Shown: piece after piece, positions 19,200-28,235 of the stretch
Layout: every line of letters starts with the position of its first letter
Position numbering within the stretch: position 1 is the stretch's first letter
Source: Bacteroidales bacterium
GTDB lineage: Bacteria > Bacteroidota > Bacteroidia > Bacteroidales > Tenuifilaceae
Direction: 5' to 3'
Assembly: GCA_028680705.1 (NCBI GenBank)
Contig: JAQUJY010000012.1
Span: 1 to 48,225, forward strand
Length of the DNA: 48,225 bases
Position numbers and translations under genes: made by a program
The notes under the pieces: model-generated
What the model saw: the letters and a program-made list of their open reading frames with translations, nothing else
Database searches by the model: none
Told to the model about the DNA's origin: nothing

Positions 19200-21668
19200 T
19201 TAAAAATCTATACTAAAAGTAAGTTTTAATGCGAGATTCTCTTGCCAAGTGGGGTGTGCATAGTCGCCCCATCTATAGTAAACACCTAAGCCAACAGAGT
19301 TTAATGCGTTTGAGAGTAAACCATTTACTAATATTCCACTCTCAAAAAATCCCTTGTCAAGTGATTTGGGTTGACCGCCCGTAAAGTTGTGCATTGTCTT
19401 ACTGGCGTAGCTACCAAAAGCAATGTTTTGAACCAAAATAACTTTGGGTTTAAAAAATTTTGATTTGGGTTTCCAAAAATATTGCCCAAAATTATGCCGT
19501 AAAAACAGGTATGCGTATTGGTCAGACACAAATTCGTACAAATTCATAGTGGCAAAAGAACTTGTTCCGTCAAGAGGATATTTACCATTGCCCCCAGGGG
19601 CAAACTGAAGGAGTGGGGTAGGTACTTCACCACTTAGTAAGCCCCCGTTTACGGTAATGTTTGTACTACCAATGGTACGGTACTTAATCTGATAATCAAA
19701 TCGTGCTGCTATCCTGTTGTAGCTAAAGTTGCCTCCGTAACTTGATATTCCTCTGTGGTAGTTAAGCCAAATTAGCGGATAACCAAAGCCCAGAGGGAGT
19801 AGCCCCCTGGGAGTTTCCATAAAAATCTCCTTCCACACAAATTTAATCTCAGCACCCAGTTCGTTAGTTGTAAAATTGTTTGGGGTGCTTAGGTTTTGGT
19901 GATTTACTCCGTAGCCCGATGTGGTGTTAAATTGCATTTGGTTTGCAGATAGTCCTATTGTAAAATGCTTTAAAATTCTAAAGTTTAATCGTGTAGTATA
20001 TTGATCAAGGTAATCCATTTTCCAGATAAGTATATTTCGGAATATGTCAGAATTAATGAGCCCGTAGGGTTTTTTATAGTTTAATTCTCCTGGTTCTCGT
20101 ACGTCGTGTTCGTAAATTCCCTCAATGCTTACCTGATGCTTCTGGTTTAGGTTTAATCTGCCAAATCCGCCATACTTATGTCCCTTATCCTTAAAACCAT
20201 AGGCGTAATACCCACCTAGGGTAACCCATTTGGTTAGGCGTTTGTTTGTTTTCAATCCTAAACCTAACCTGTAACCCTCAAACCGATTGTATCCGAGGAA
20301 CCTATTAATATCTATATCTATAGACTTAATGGGAATATGCCCGGTGATTAACGTTTCCATTGTGCGGATCTGTTTGTCTAGGTTTATTTTTGCACCTAAA
20401 CTATCAATAACTTGATATGTGCGCTGTTCCTGAGTGTTTAAGGTGTCGTTACGGAATTGGAGCCAGTACTCATCATCCTTTTCCCCCGACATCGGATCGA
20501 ATGTTAACTCAATATGGTTAAAGTCACGATTTTTTTGGCTAGGGTTTAAGTCGATGTTCTTTATGTATGAGTTTCCTATACCCACAAGTTTTACTGCCAA
20601 CCTTTGTCCAGCTATGGTATCCTTTGCTTGGGCGTTTACAAAATCCAAGTAAATATCCATGCTTAGCTCAATGGGAAACCAGCGAAGGCTATCAATTAGC
20701 TGGTATCGCTGCTGAATTTTTAAGGTGAATAATGGTGAGGGAGGTTCTACAGGTTGTGCAATTACATTCTGTATGGCGTAGCCTTTTGAGTTTATGTTTA
20801 GAACTCCCTTTAATGCGCTAAAATTCTGGTTTCTGAGCGGCCGGAACGATATTACGAAAAGTGTATCGAAATCTTGGGTGTAAAGCGTGTCCTCCATCAG
20901 GAATAGATAACGGCTAGTACTGCCTTTACTTATGGGATTGAGATAGTCTTTCCCTCCCAAACTTATCTGTTCATTATAGAACGAGAATGATTGAAATTGA
21001 GTGGCTAGGAATACAAAAAAAGGATCTTTAAGACCAGATACTCTTGTTGCCAACACTTTTTCGTTATTGCTGCTTGGATATTTGAAATTCCGCTCTGTAA
21101 CCGATTCCATCATAAAGAGATGCTGCCGTTCACTAAATGATTTTATCTTTTGGCTAAGTGAGTCGATTTTGGTGTTATTGGTAGAGTCGTTCTTTGTCTT
21201 TACGTCTATTGAATCGGTTTTAAAAGTAAAGAACATCTTATTATAGCTATTGTACCTAAAACTCTTCAGCTGTTCAGGATTGTTCGTTTTGCTATTTGCG
21301 TATGCGCTTTTAATGATTCTGTGGGCTGGGTTTACCCCAGGTCTTACAGTTACTTCCTCAATTTGGTACGAAAGGGGCTGCATCCCAATATTTATCGGTT
21401 TAGCGTAATCTGCTTGTTTAATGTCTATTGATAATACACTATACCCAACATAGCTAAGCTTAAGTATTTGAACTGGTTCTGGAGTATTGAGACGAAATGT
21501 TCCATCAAGTTCGGTGGTAACACCCTGTCCGTGTTCGTTGTATACTATATTTACAAAGGGGAGAGGGGCACCAGTCTTTGAATCAACAATTTTTCCTTTA
21601 AGCGCATGCTGCGAGTATGAAAGAAGGGTGATGAGTGCCAGGATAACAGTAAAGGCAAATCTTTTCAC
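19200..21668 (-). CDS. DUF5686 / carboxypeptidase-regulatory-like outer-membrane protein
   Basis: An 822-residue exported protein. A signal peptide is visible (MKRFAFTVILALITLLSYSQ). Residues about 22-105 form a CarboxypepD_reg-like beta-sandwich (LKGKIVDSKTGAPLPFVNIVY, TELDGTFRL), the plug-like N-terminal domain common in Bacteroidota surface proteins. The rest matches the DUF5686 type: a segment beginning around PGVNPAHRIIKSAY, then a C-terminal region of alternating strands that ends in LTFSIDF, as beta-barrels do. The function of DUF5686 proteins is not settled; an outer-membrane location is inferred. It lies alone, about 215 nt downstream of no obvious partner. The family call is good; the function is unknown. 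Confidence 0.82.
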   Translation of the reverse strand: MKRFAFTVILALITLLSYSQHALKGKIVDSKTGAPLPFVNIVYNEHGQGVTTELDGTFRLNTPEPVQILKLSYVGYSVLSIDIKQADYAKPINIGMQPLSYQIEEVTVRPGVNPAHRIIKSAYANSKTNNPEQLKSFRYNSYNKMFFTFKTDSIDVKTKNDSTNNTKIDSLSQKIKSFSERQHLFMMESVTERNFKYPSSNNEKVLATRVSGLKDPFFVFLATQFQSFSFYNEQISLGGKDYLNPISKGSTSRYLFLMEDTLYTQDFDTLFVISFRPLRNQNFSALKGVLNINSKGYAIQNVIAQPVEPPSPLFTLKIQQRYQLIDSLRWFPIELSMDIYLDFVNAQAKDTIAGQRLAVKLVGIGNSYIKNIDLNPSQKNRDFNHIELTFDPMSGEKDDEYWLQFRNDTLNTQEQRTYQVIDSLGAKINLDKQIRTMETLITGHIPIKSIDIDINRFLGYNRFEGYRLGLGLKTNKRLTKWVTLGGYYAYGFKDKGHKYGGFGRLNLNQKHQVSIEGIYEHDVREPGELNYKKPYGLINSDIFRNILIWKMDYLDQYTTRLNFRILKHFTIGLSANQMQFNTTSGYGVNHQNLSTPNNFTTNELGAEIKFVWKEIFMETPRGLLPLGFGYPLIWLNYHRGISSYGGNFSYNRIAARFDYQIKYRTIGSTNITVNGGLLSGEVPTPLLQFAPGGNGKYPLDGTSSFATMNLYEFVSDQYAYLFLRHNFGQYFWKPKSKFFKPKVILVQNIAFGSYASKTMHNFTGGQPKSLDKGFFESGILVNGLLSNALNSVGLGVYYRWGDYAHPTWQENLALKLTFSIDF

Positions 21669-21742
21669 AAGAATAAAAGTTAATTATGCTTCTAATTTAT
21701 AAAAATTATGCTCAATGGTAAAGATACTGCTCTTCTCCTTGT

Positions 21743-21835
21743 GGAACCCTCATGTTTCATTGACTTTGCCGAGTTCACCACCTTTGGCGGCTCGGGTCAT
21801 CGCCTTTTGTGCTAACTACCTAGCATGAGGGTTTC
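21743..21835. repeat. Palindromic structured element, GC-richer than its surroundings
   Basis: Outer 10-bp arms AACCCTCATG (21745-21754) and CATGAGGGTT (21824-21833) pair perfectly. Inside, TGAC (21761-21764) pairs with GTCA (21796-21799), CCGAG (21769-21773) with CTCGG (21791-21795), and CCACC with GGCGG around a TTT loop. It codes for nothing visible and has no T tract. It could be a MITE-like repeat or a small structured RNA. Only one copy was noticed in the window. Confidence 0.45.
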
Positions 21836-21883
21836 ATAGGATCAACTAGAGTTTATTAAGCTCATAAGGGTTTGTCTAAAAGC

Positions 21884-21914
21884 AAAAAGCGAACCAATTT
21901 ATAGTTCGCTTTTT
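21884..21914 (-). terminator. Bidirectional-looking terminator after the pseudouridine synthase gene
   Basis: AAAAAGCGAAC (21884-21894) pairs with GTTCGCTTTTT (21904-21914) around a 9-nt loop. Read on the minus strand, the hairpin begins 17 nt past the stop of the gene at 21931 and ends in a T run. Confidence 0.8.
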
Positions 21915-21930
21915 TTATATTTAGAGAGGT

Positions 21931-23139
21931 TTAGAACCTATTCATCTGTAGCATGTTTACCTCTTTTGGGGTTAGGAAACGCCACTTGCCCCGGGGTAAA
22001 TTCTTTTTAGTTAGTCCTGCAAAGTAAACCCTGTCTAGTTTATATACCCTATATTCCAATTTCTCGAAAATCTTTCTAACAATCCGGTTCTGACCAGAGT
22101 GAATTTCAATACCAATTACTGATTTGTCATTAATATCAACATATTCAACTGCATCGGCAGCAACCATCTTATCTTCTATTTCAACACCTGTTCTAATGGT
22201 GTTCATATCCTCAAGTTTCACGTTTTTATCAAGACCTACTTCGTAAATCTTACTCTTCATAAAGCTTGGGTGCGTTAAACGTTTTGTAAGCTCACCATCA
22301 TTGGTAAATAGTAATAGACCCGTACTGTTTCTGTCGAGCCTACCAACTGGATAAACCCTTTGTTCACACGCCCCTTGAATTAACTCCATTACCGTTTTTG
22401 TGGCATTTGGATCCTCAACGGTAGTAATATAATCCTTAGGTTTATTCAGCAGAATGTAAACTTTTTTTTCAGGATCGAGTTTCTTCCCTTTATAGCATAC
22501 CTCATCAGTTAGCTTAACCTTAGTGCCAAGTTCGGTTGTTACCTTACTGTTTACAGTGATATATCCCTTTTCAATGTACTCATCGGCCACACGGCGGCTA
22601 CATAAACCCGAGTTGGAAATGTATTTATTTAGCCTGATGTTCCCTTCTTTGTCTGTTTTTAGCGTGTTGTCGAATTCAGGAGGGGTGGGGGCGCTCTTTT
22701 CTTTCTTTGCGATTCTGGCTTCAGCGGGGTTTGCGTACTTATCTTCTTTGATTATTGGGGCTTTTTTGCCAAACTTCTCCTCGTAGTAGCTCTTCTGGAT
22801 ACCTTCATCCTTGCTTTTCCCACGTTGAGTAGGTTTATCGTATGTTTTCTTTCCTTTGTTTCTGTCGTCTTCAAAAACTTTTGTAGTGCGTGGCTTGTAT
22901 AGTGGTGCGCTCTTTTTTGGTCCTCTTCCTTCTCTTGGTGATTCTTCACGGGTTTTTCCTCTTTCGAGAGTGCGTCTGGGTTTTTTGTTAAATTTTTCAG
23001 ACGATTCATCATCGCTTCTTTCAAAACCTTGTTTGGATGGTTGGCTTGCTGTTCGAGGCTTATAGACTCTTGCTGGTTCTTTTTCGTCGGATTTACTCCT
23101 CCTCACGGGTTTCTTTCCGAATCTTTCTTTCTCTTTCAT
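21931..23139 (-). CDS. RluB/RsuA-family rRNA pseudouridine synthase with long basic N-terminal tail
   Basis: A 402-residue protein. The C-terminal part (about 168-402) is a standard RsuA/RluB/RluE/RluF enzyme: an S4 RNA-binding domain (IRLNKYISNSGLCSRRVADEYI) and a catalytic domain with Asp269 in GRLDRNSTGLLLFTNDGEL, converting a uridine of rRNA to pseudouridine. The first roughly 150 residues are low-complexity and rich in Lys, Arg, Glu and Ser. Motif YKPRT occurs at 26-30 and 81-85, and FGKK at 7-10 and 123-126. Such tails occur on Bacteroidota members and probably bind RNA, but this is inference. Which uridine is modified is not clear. A TATCTTTG box lies upstream and a strong terminator downstream, so it appears monocistronic. 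Confidence 0.88.
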   Translation of the reverse strand: MKEKERFGKKPVRRSKSDEKEPARVYKPRTASQPSKQGFERSDDESSEKFNKKPRRTLERGKTREESPREGRGPKKSAPLYKPRTTKVFEDDRNKGKKTYDKPTQRGKSKDEGIQKSYYEEKFGKKAPIIKEDKYANPAEARIAKKEKSAPTPPEFDNTLKTDKEGNIRLNKYISNSGLCSRRVADEYIEKGYITVNSKVTTELGTKVKLTDEVCYKGKKLDPEKKVYILLNKPKDYITTVEDPNATKTVMELIQGACEQRVYPVGRLDRNSTGLLLFTNDGELTKRLTHPSFMKSKIYEVGLDKNVKLEDMNTIRTGVEIEDKMVAADAVEYVDINDKSVIGIEIHSGQNRIVRKIFEKLEYRVYKLDRVYFAGLTKKNLPRGKWRFLTPKEVNMLQMNRF

Positions 23140-23204
23140 GTTTCGTTTAATTGTTTTTGAGCAATGGGGAGTGCTCTTGTAAAGTGTTAAAAATTAATGA
23201 ACTG

Positions 23205-23212
23205 CAAAGATA
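23205..23212 (-). promoter_or_regulatory. TAnnTTTG -7 box upstream of the pseudouridine synthase
   Basis: The minus strand reads TATCTTTG followed by CA, 65 nt before the ATG at 23139. It is the same core as the box before era. No -33 TTG was found at normal spacing. Confidence 0.5.
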
Positions 23213-23341
23213 TACTTATTTTGCTTAAGATTATTGTATGCATGTAAAAAATATGGCATGTTTACTAATCCTCTTGTTTATTATCTTGTTTTCTTTGTTG
23301 GCTTTAGTTGTCCATGCAAGTCTTTGAGTGAGTATAACAAA

Positions 23342-23371
23342 AAAATCCTGCAGTTTAACCGCAGGATTTTT
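23342..23371 (-). terminator. Terminator after secDF
   Basis: AAAATCCTGC (23342-23351) pairs perfectly with GCAGGATTTT (23361-23370) around a 9-nt loop. The A and T runs on both sides make it work in either direction; it starts about 23 nt past the secDF stop on the minus strand. Confidence 0.88.
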
Positions 23372-23393
23372 TTTAATTAGGATAAGCTAATGC

Positions 23394-26300
23394 TTATTTT
23401 TTCTGTTTGGCTAATTTCTTTTGACCTTGCCTTAACTGAAAATCGTATGCAATAGGTGATGCAATGAAAAGCGATGAATATGTACCAACCACAATTCCAA
23501 TAATTAAACCGAATACAAATCCGCGGATACTATCACCTCCAAAGAAGAAGATTGGAACTAGTACAACCAGCGTACTGAATGAGGTTGCAAATGTACGGCT
23601 AAGAGTATCGTTTAGCGCACTATTCATAATCGTTTTATTGTCACGTTTTGGATAAAGCCCTATGTACTCGCGGATACGGTCGAAGATAACCACCGTGTCG
23701 TTGATTGAGTATCCAATAATGGTAAGTATTGCCGCAATAAATGCCTGGTCAATCTCAAGTGAGAAAGGTACTCGGTTGTAAAAAAGTGAGAACACACCCA
23801 TAACAAGTGTCGCGTCGTTGGCAAGAGCCAAGATGGCGGCCATTCCATAGCTCCAGTTCTTAAATCGAATAAGAATGTATAGGAAGATGGCAATCAGAGC
23901 AAAAATTACAGCAATTATTGCTTCTTGCCTTAAATCGTAAGCAATGGTTGGTCCAACCTTCATACTACTTAACTTATAGTTATGCGTAAAGTCGTCAAGC
24001 GATGTATTTTCTGGAAGATGGTTACCCAATCCGATATGAAGCAACGAATCTAATTGGTTGTCAATACTTTCGCCCTCATCATCAATTTTATATTTGGTAG
24101 TAATCTTTACTTGATTAGAGGTACCAAAGGTTTTTACCTCGGGAGTTTCACCAAATATATCATTAAGGTCTGATGCAATATCAACTGTTGATACCTCATG
24201 CTGGAAACGAACTACGTATGAGCGTCCTCCTGCAAAATCGATTCCAGGGTTTAGACCTCTAATGGCTAGTGATGCAATGGCAATGCCAACTACTATGATT
24301 GATATAGTGTAGGAGATTTTACGCGAACCAATAAAATTAAACTTGGTGTTCTTAAATGCACCCTCGCTTATGCGATTAGAGAAAGTAATATTCCACTTTC
24401 TTTTTTGCATAAAATCAATTACAAGACGAGTTAGGAATAATGCGCTGAACAGCGATGTAATAATACCAATTATTAGGGTTGTAGCAAAGCCTCGAACTGG
24501 ACCCGAACCAAACATGTATAGAATTACAGCCGTTAGTAGCGTAGTAACGTTTCCGTCGATAATGGCCGAGTAGGCATTTTTATAACCATCGGATATGGCT
24601 AGACCTATTCCTTTTCCTCCCTTTAATTCCTCCCGAATTCGCTCAAAAATTAGCACGTTGGCATCAACCGCCATACCCAAGGTTAGCACAATACCTGCAA
24701 TACCAGGAAGAGTAAGGGTTGCTTGAAATGAGGCTAAAACTCCAAATATAAAGAACAGGTTTGCAACAAGGGCGATATCTGCAATTAAACCACCCTTAAG
24801 ACTATAGTAAAACACCATGAAGAGTAGCACGATAATAAAACTCATGATAAATGAGCGTAGCCCTGAGGTAATAGCCTCTTGGCCAAGTGATGGACCCACT
24901 ATCTCTTCTTGCACAATTCTTGCAGGAGCAGATAGTTTACCCGACTTTAGTACGTTAGCTAAGTCTTTTGCTTCGTTAATGGTAAAATCACCAATAATTG
25001 ATGAACGACCACCCTTAATTTCCTGATTAACATTTGGGAATGAGTAAACCCTGTTGTCAAGAACAATGGCAATTGAGCGGCCAACGTTATCTGCAGTAAG
25101 TCTGGCCCAAGTTTTTGCTCCCTCGGCATTCATGCCCATGGAAACCTCTGCTGCTCCTCCGGTTGAGCTAAAATCATCGCGAGCATCGGTTATAACACTA
25201 CCATCAAGTGGTGGATTACCATCGCGATTGGTTACCTTAATGGCTACAAGCTCAAAAAATGTCTGTTTCTTATCCCATTTGGGCGATTTTTCTGACCACA
25301 GTAATTTAAGGTCACGAGGCAGTAATTGCTTAATTTGAGGCATCCTAAAGTACTCGTTAACCTGAGCGGTATCACGATAGTGTGAAAGCCCTACTACTGG
25401 ACCCCGCATAATTTGTCCTTGTTGATCTGTTGAAGGGCTCAGTACGGCAAATAATGGGTATTCTTTTGCCCAGTCATCTTCGGATAAATCGGTGGAATCG
25501 GTTTCACTTTTAATCAGCTCTAGTAGTTCGTCCTTCTCTTCAATTGTATCCGTTTCTTCTACTTGAACTGTAGTTTCTTCTTCTATTATTTCAGGCTCTT
25601 TGTCTGTTCTCCTAAGGGCTGCTTCGGCATCCTTAATTTCTTTCAACTTTTTATTAGCCTCTTGTAATGCAGGAAATACGTCACTGTTTTCATAGGTTTC
25701 CCAAAACTCAAGATTAGCAGTTCCTTGTAAAAGTTTTCTTACCCTTTCAGGGTCTTTTACTCCTGGGAGCTGAACAATAATTCTACCTGAACCCTCAAGC
25801 CGCTGAATGTTTGGTTGTGAAACACCAAAGCGGTCGATACGGTTTCGGATTACGTTAAAAGAGTTTGATATTGCGCTCTCTGATTCAGCTGCTATAACTT
25901 TAAGAACATCCTCGTTTGTTGAACTAAATGAAACTCTGTCGCGTAGCTCAATTGTGTTAAAAACTGCAGCTAATCGACCTTCTGGAGCAATTTGCTCAAA
26001 TGCTTTTCCGAAACGGGTTATGAAATTTTCAGATGGGGGCATTTTTCTTGCCATTTCGATGGCTGCCACAAAAGCACTGTCGTTGCTGTAATTTGATAAC
26101 GAGCGAATAACATCTACAACTGAAACCTCAAGGGTTACATCCATACCACCCCTAAGGTCAAGTCCAAGGTTTATCTCGCGTTCCTTAACATCCTTGTAGG
26201 AGTACTTACGTAACCATAGAAAGTTGTATACAGTTTCGCTTGAAACTGAATCAAGATATGAGGAAACATACTTGTTCCTTTGGTTTATCTGTTCCCTTTC

Positions 26301-26444
26301 GTCGTCAATATTTTCGATTCTGATGTCTGCGTACCTTTCGGCTTTGCTTTCAACTCGTTTTGCTACCCAAGTGAAAGAAAGCTGGTAAATACATACCAGA
26401 GTAAAAGCTACTGCAATTAACCTTATTGCGCCTTTATTTTGCAT
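23394..26444 (-). CDS. secDF: Fused protein translocase subunit SecDF
   Basis: A 1016-residue inner-membrane protein that joins SecD and SecF in one chain, as in most Bacteroidota. It uses the proton gradient to help pull proteins through SecYEG. The SecD part has an N-terminal helix (about 10-27), the motif LGLDLRGGMDVTLEV near residue 93, a large periplasmic P1 region, and helices with GIAGIVLTLGMAVDANVLIFERI. The SecF part begins near residue 700 and has GLNPGIDFAGG near 735, then GYSINDTVVIFDRIRE. An acidic Glu/Asp/Thr-rich insert (about 290-345) interrupts P1. A TATATTTG box lies 55 nt upstream and a strong terminator follows, so it appears monocistronic. Confidence 0.96.
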   Translation of the reverse strand: MQNKGAIRLIAVAFTLVCIYQLSFTWVAKRVESKAERYADIRIENIDDEREQINQRNKYVSSYLDSVSSETVYNFLWLRKYSYKDVKEREINLGLDLRGGMDVTLEVSVVDVIRSLSNYSNDSAFVAAIEMARKMPPSENFITRFGKAFEQIAPEGRLAAVFNTIELRDRVSFSSTNEDVLKVIAAESESAISNSFNVIRNRIDRFGVSQPNIQRLEGSGRIIVQLPGVKDPERVRKLLQGTANLEFWETYENSDVFPALQEANKKLKEIKDAEAALRRTDKEPEIIEEETTVQVEETDTIEEKDELLELIKSETDSTDLSEDDWAKEYPLFAVLSPSTDQQGQIMRGPVVGLSHYRDTAQVNEYFRMPQIKQLLPRDLKLLWSEKSPKWDKKQTFFELVAIKVTNRDGNPPLDGSVITDARDDFSSTGGAAEVSMGMNAEGAKTWARLTADNVGRSIAIVLDNRVYSFPNVNQEIKGGRSSIIGDFTINEAKDLANVLKSGKLSAPARIVQEEIVGPSLGQEAITSGLRSFIMSFIIVLLFMVFYYSLKGGLIADIALVANLFFIFGVLASFQATLTLPGIAGIVLTLGMAVDANVLIFERIREELKGGKGIGLAISDGYKNAYSAIIDGNVTTLLTAVILYMFGSGPVRGFATTLIIGIITSLFSALFLTRLVIDFMQKRKWNITFSNRISEGAFKNTKFNFIGSRKISYTISIIVVGIAIASLAIRGLNPGIDFAGGRSYVVRFQHEVSTVDIASDLNDIFGETPEVKTFGTSNQVKITTKYKIDDEGESIDNQLDSLLHIGLGNHLPENTSLDDFTHNYKLSSMKVGPTIAYDLRQEAIIAVIFALIAIFLYILIRFKNWSYGMAAILALANDATLVMGVFSLFYNRVPFSLEIDQAFIAAILTIIGYSINDTVVIFDRIREYIGLYPKRDNKTIMNSALNDTLSRTFATSFSTLVVLVPIFFFGGDSIRGFVFGLIIGIVVGTYSSLFIASPIAYDFQLRQGQKKLAKQKK

Positions 26445-26499
26445 TGGTTTTCTGTATTAAACGATTGATTATTTTTACTTTATTTTTTGAAATGTGAGG

Positions 26500-26507
26500 C
26501 AAATATA
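26500..26507 (-). promoter_or_regulatory. TAnnTTTG -7 box upstream of secDF
   Basis: The minus strand reads TATATTTG followed by CC, 55 nt before the secDF ATG. No clear -33 TTG is seen. Confidence 0.45.
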
Positions 26508-26611
26508 TTACTTTTTTTCAGAAATGCCATATTTACCTTCATTATGTAAGAATCGTAAAGTATCTATTTACATGTTGTGTTTCTATTCGTATTTTTTGAA
26601 TTGCGGTTTTT

Positions 26612-27034
26612 TTAGGGATAAAGTACAATCTTGCGCATTTTGAAATTAATGGTTGCCTTGTATTTTACCAGAAAATCACAACCAATTAATCCGTCTATTT
26701 TCAGCCCCGCCATTTTCTGATAAATCTCCGAAATCCCATCAAGGTTAGTACTAAAAACCAACAGGTTTTTAAATGTGCTTTCGCCAATGCTTATCTCAGG
26801 TATTTCTACCTGTTCAACATCCATGGTTTGTGCATTTATCCCAGCAGCAAAGGCTTCTTCGGCTTCACATTCAATGGTTGGGAATTCTTTGGTAATGTGT
26901 TTGCCTAATACAGTTCTTGATGCACCTGTATCAAGAATTAGGTTAATATCATCACCCTCTAGCCTCCCTGTTAATATTGGGTGAAAACTTTTAGCATCGA
27001 GTTGTATAATTTTAAAGGGGATTATTTTAGGCAT
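26612..27034 (-). CDS. Retropepsin-like aspartic protease (clan AA), single domain
   Basis: A 140-residue protein with the fold signature of pepsin/retropepsin half-proteases. The catalytic motif is LILDTGASRTVLG with Asp35; the second conserved segment is DGLIGCDFL at about 113-121, matching the hydrophobic-Gly-x-Asp-x-Leu flap-partner motif. One Asp motif per chain implies a homodimeric active site. No signal peptide is present, so it is probably cytosolic. Substrates of bacterial members are mostly unknown. It stands alone, 22 nt behind a TACATTTG box. The family call is firm; protease activity is inferred. Confidence 0.82.
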   Translation of the reverse strand: MPKIIPFKIIQLDAKSFHPILTGRLEGDDINLILDTGASRTVLGKHITKEFPTIECEAEEAFAAGINAQTMDVEQVEIPEISIGESTFKNLLVFSTNLDGISEIYQKMAGLKIDGLIGCDFLVKYKATINFKMRKIVLYP

Positions 27035-27056
27035 GTATGCAAGTATTTATGACCCG

Positions 27057-27064
27057 CAAATGTA
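27057..27064 (-). promoter_or_regulatory. TAnnTTTG -7 box upstream of the retropepsin-like gene
   Basis: The minus strand reads TACATTTG, 22 nt before the ATG. A TTTG (27089-27092, minus) lies 24 nt further upstream, slightly longer than the usual spacer. Confidence 0.5.
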
Positions 27065-27254
27065 GTTCTTATTGGGGCTTATTGGAAACAAAAACGCACA
27101 TATTAATAGGGTTTTACACAATAAAAGAACGGGTCCGATAGAACTTTGTTAGAGAAGAATAAAAATAACCCCTTTGGTGCATCAGAGAGAAAGATAATAA
27201 AGTAAGAATTTTGTTTTGAAATTTAACAGATGATTACTCGCAGATAGCTTTGGG

Positions 27255-28184
27255 CTAGTTGAGCATTTTTAATTCTTGATCTTTTGGTTTTTTGAAAACC
27301 TGAGCTATCATACCTAGTTTATATAAATCGAAAAGTAGTAGAGAAGGCTTGGTATTGCAAAGCACCCTTCGAATAATGGGGTTGAATACCCTAAAGAACC
27401 ATCGGAGCGGATAGCTAAGGCCTATGCCACGTAAAAAGTAATAGTATCGTAATAGCTTAATGTTTTTGCGAAGGTCGTTTTTTTGTTCAGGTACAGTCTC
27501 AATAAGTTTTACAAGGTTGACAATGCTGTGCTCAGTCTTCGATAAATAATCGTAGCATGGTTCTATGCCAAGGTGTATGCAAGGATTATTAATATGAAGT
27601 ATTGAGGCCATGTGCTTTTTTAGGTCGAGGCCAAATAATGTATCCTCGTGGCCATACCCAGAAATACCCTCATTAAACCTAATCTGGTTAAATACCTCCT
27701 TAAGTATCATAAAATTCCCGCTCATAAACGATGCATGGGCATTTATTTGCCTTCGACTAGCATTTCTACTTTCGCGGTGTATTCCGTATTTCCACCTTAA
27801 CAAAAGTTCTTTCTTAAAGGGCTTGGGACCATAGGTAATGCCACCACATATTACTTTGGCATCGTCAATGGCATTATTGTATTTTTTAAGGAATTTCGGT
27901 GAGTCGGGCAACATATCGCAGTCAAGGAAAAGCAACCATTTGCCCTTGGCAAAATCGGCCAATTTGTTTCGAATTCGGCTACGCCCTAGGTTCTGCTCAA
28001 ACTCCAGATACTGTACCGATGAGTTAACTGCAATTTTAGAGTTAATCTCCTTGTAGTACGACAGGGAGGCATCGTCGAAAACCAGAATCTCGATATCTGT
28101 ATTATAATCAAGTGCTTGTCTGAGTAACTCGCTGGTTAGTTCAGTGACATCAAAATTATATACAGGCAAACAGATTGAAATCAT
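27255..28184 (-). CDS. Glycosyltransferase family 2 protein
   Basis: A 309-residue soluble GT-A fold glycosyltransferase. It starts with ISICLPVYN, followed by VFDDAS (nucleotide binding), the EFEQNLGRSRIRNKLADFAKG region, and the DxD-type metal site in LFLDCDMLPDS. Later come GGITYGPKP and SGYGHEDTLFG, the GHEDxxFG acceptor-side motif of chondroitin-polymerase-like GT2 enzymes. There is no membrane helix apart from a weakly hydrophobic C-terminal stretch. The acceptor is unknown. The gene is isolated and faces away from the hemerythrin gene, with a 370-nt intergenic region between them. Confidence 0.88.
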   Translation of the reverse strand: MISICLPVYNFDVTELTSELLRQALDYNTDIEILVFDDASLSYYKEINSKIAVNSSVQYLEFEQNLGRSRIRNKLADFAKGKWLLFLDCDMLPDSPKFLKKYNNAIDDAKVICGGITYGPKPFKKELLLRWKYGIHRESRNASRRQINAHASFMSGNFMILKEVFNQIRFNEGISGYGHEDTLFGLDLKKHMASILHINNPCIHLGIEPCYDYLSKTEHSIVNLVKLIETVPEQKNDLRKNIKLLRYYYFLRGIGLSYPLRWFFRVFNPIIRRVLCNTKPSLLLFDLYKLGMIAQVFKKPKDQELKMLN

Positions 28185-28227
28185 AATATTCTTAGTGTCT
28201 AGTTCCTTCCGGATAATAAACTTACTG

Positions 28228-28235
28228 CAAAACTA
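28228..28235 (-). promoter_or_regulatory. TAnnTTTG -7 box upstream of the GT2 gene
   Basis: The minus strand reads TAGTTTTG, 43 nt before the GT2 ATG. The only TTG nearby is 14 nt upstream, shorter than the normal spacer. Confidence 0.4.

Noticed and set aside
21743..21835. Palindromic element as a plain terminator
   Set aside because: No T run follows either arm, and a proper terminator for the minus-strand gene is already present at 21884-21914.
22752..23024. Second minus-strand frame within the pseudouridine synthase tail
   Set aside because: Its Lys/Arg-rich translation comes from the same A-rich low-complexity DNA read out of frame.
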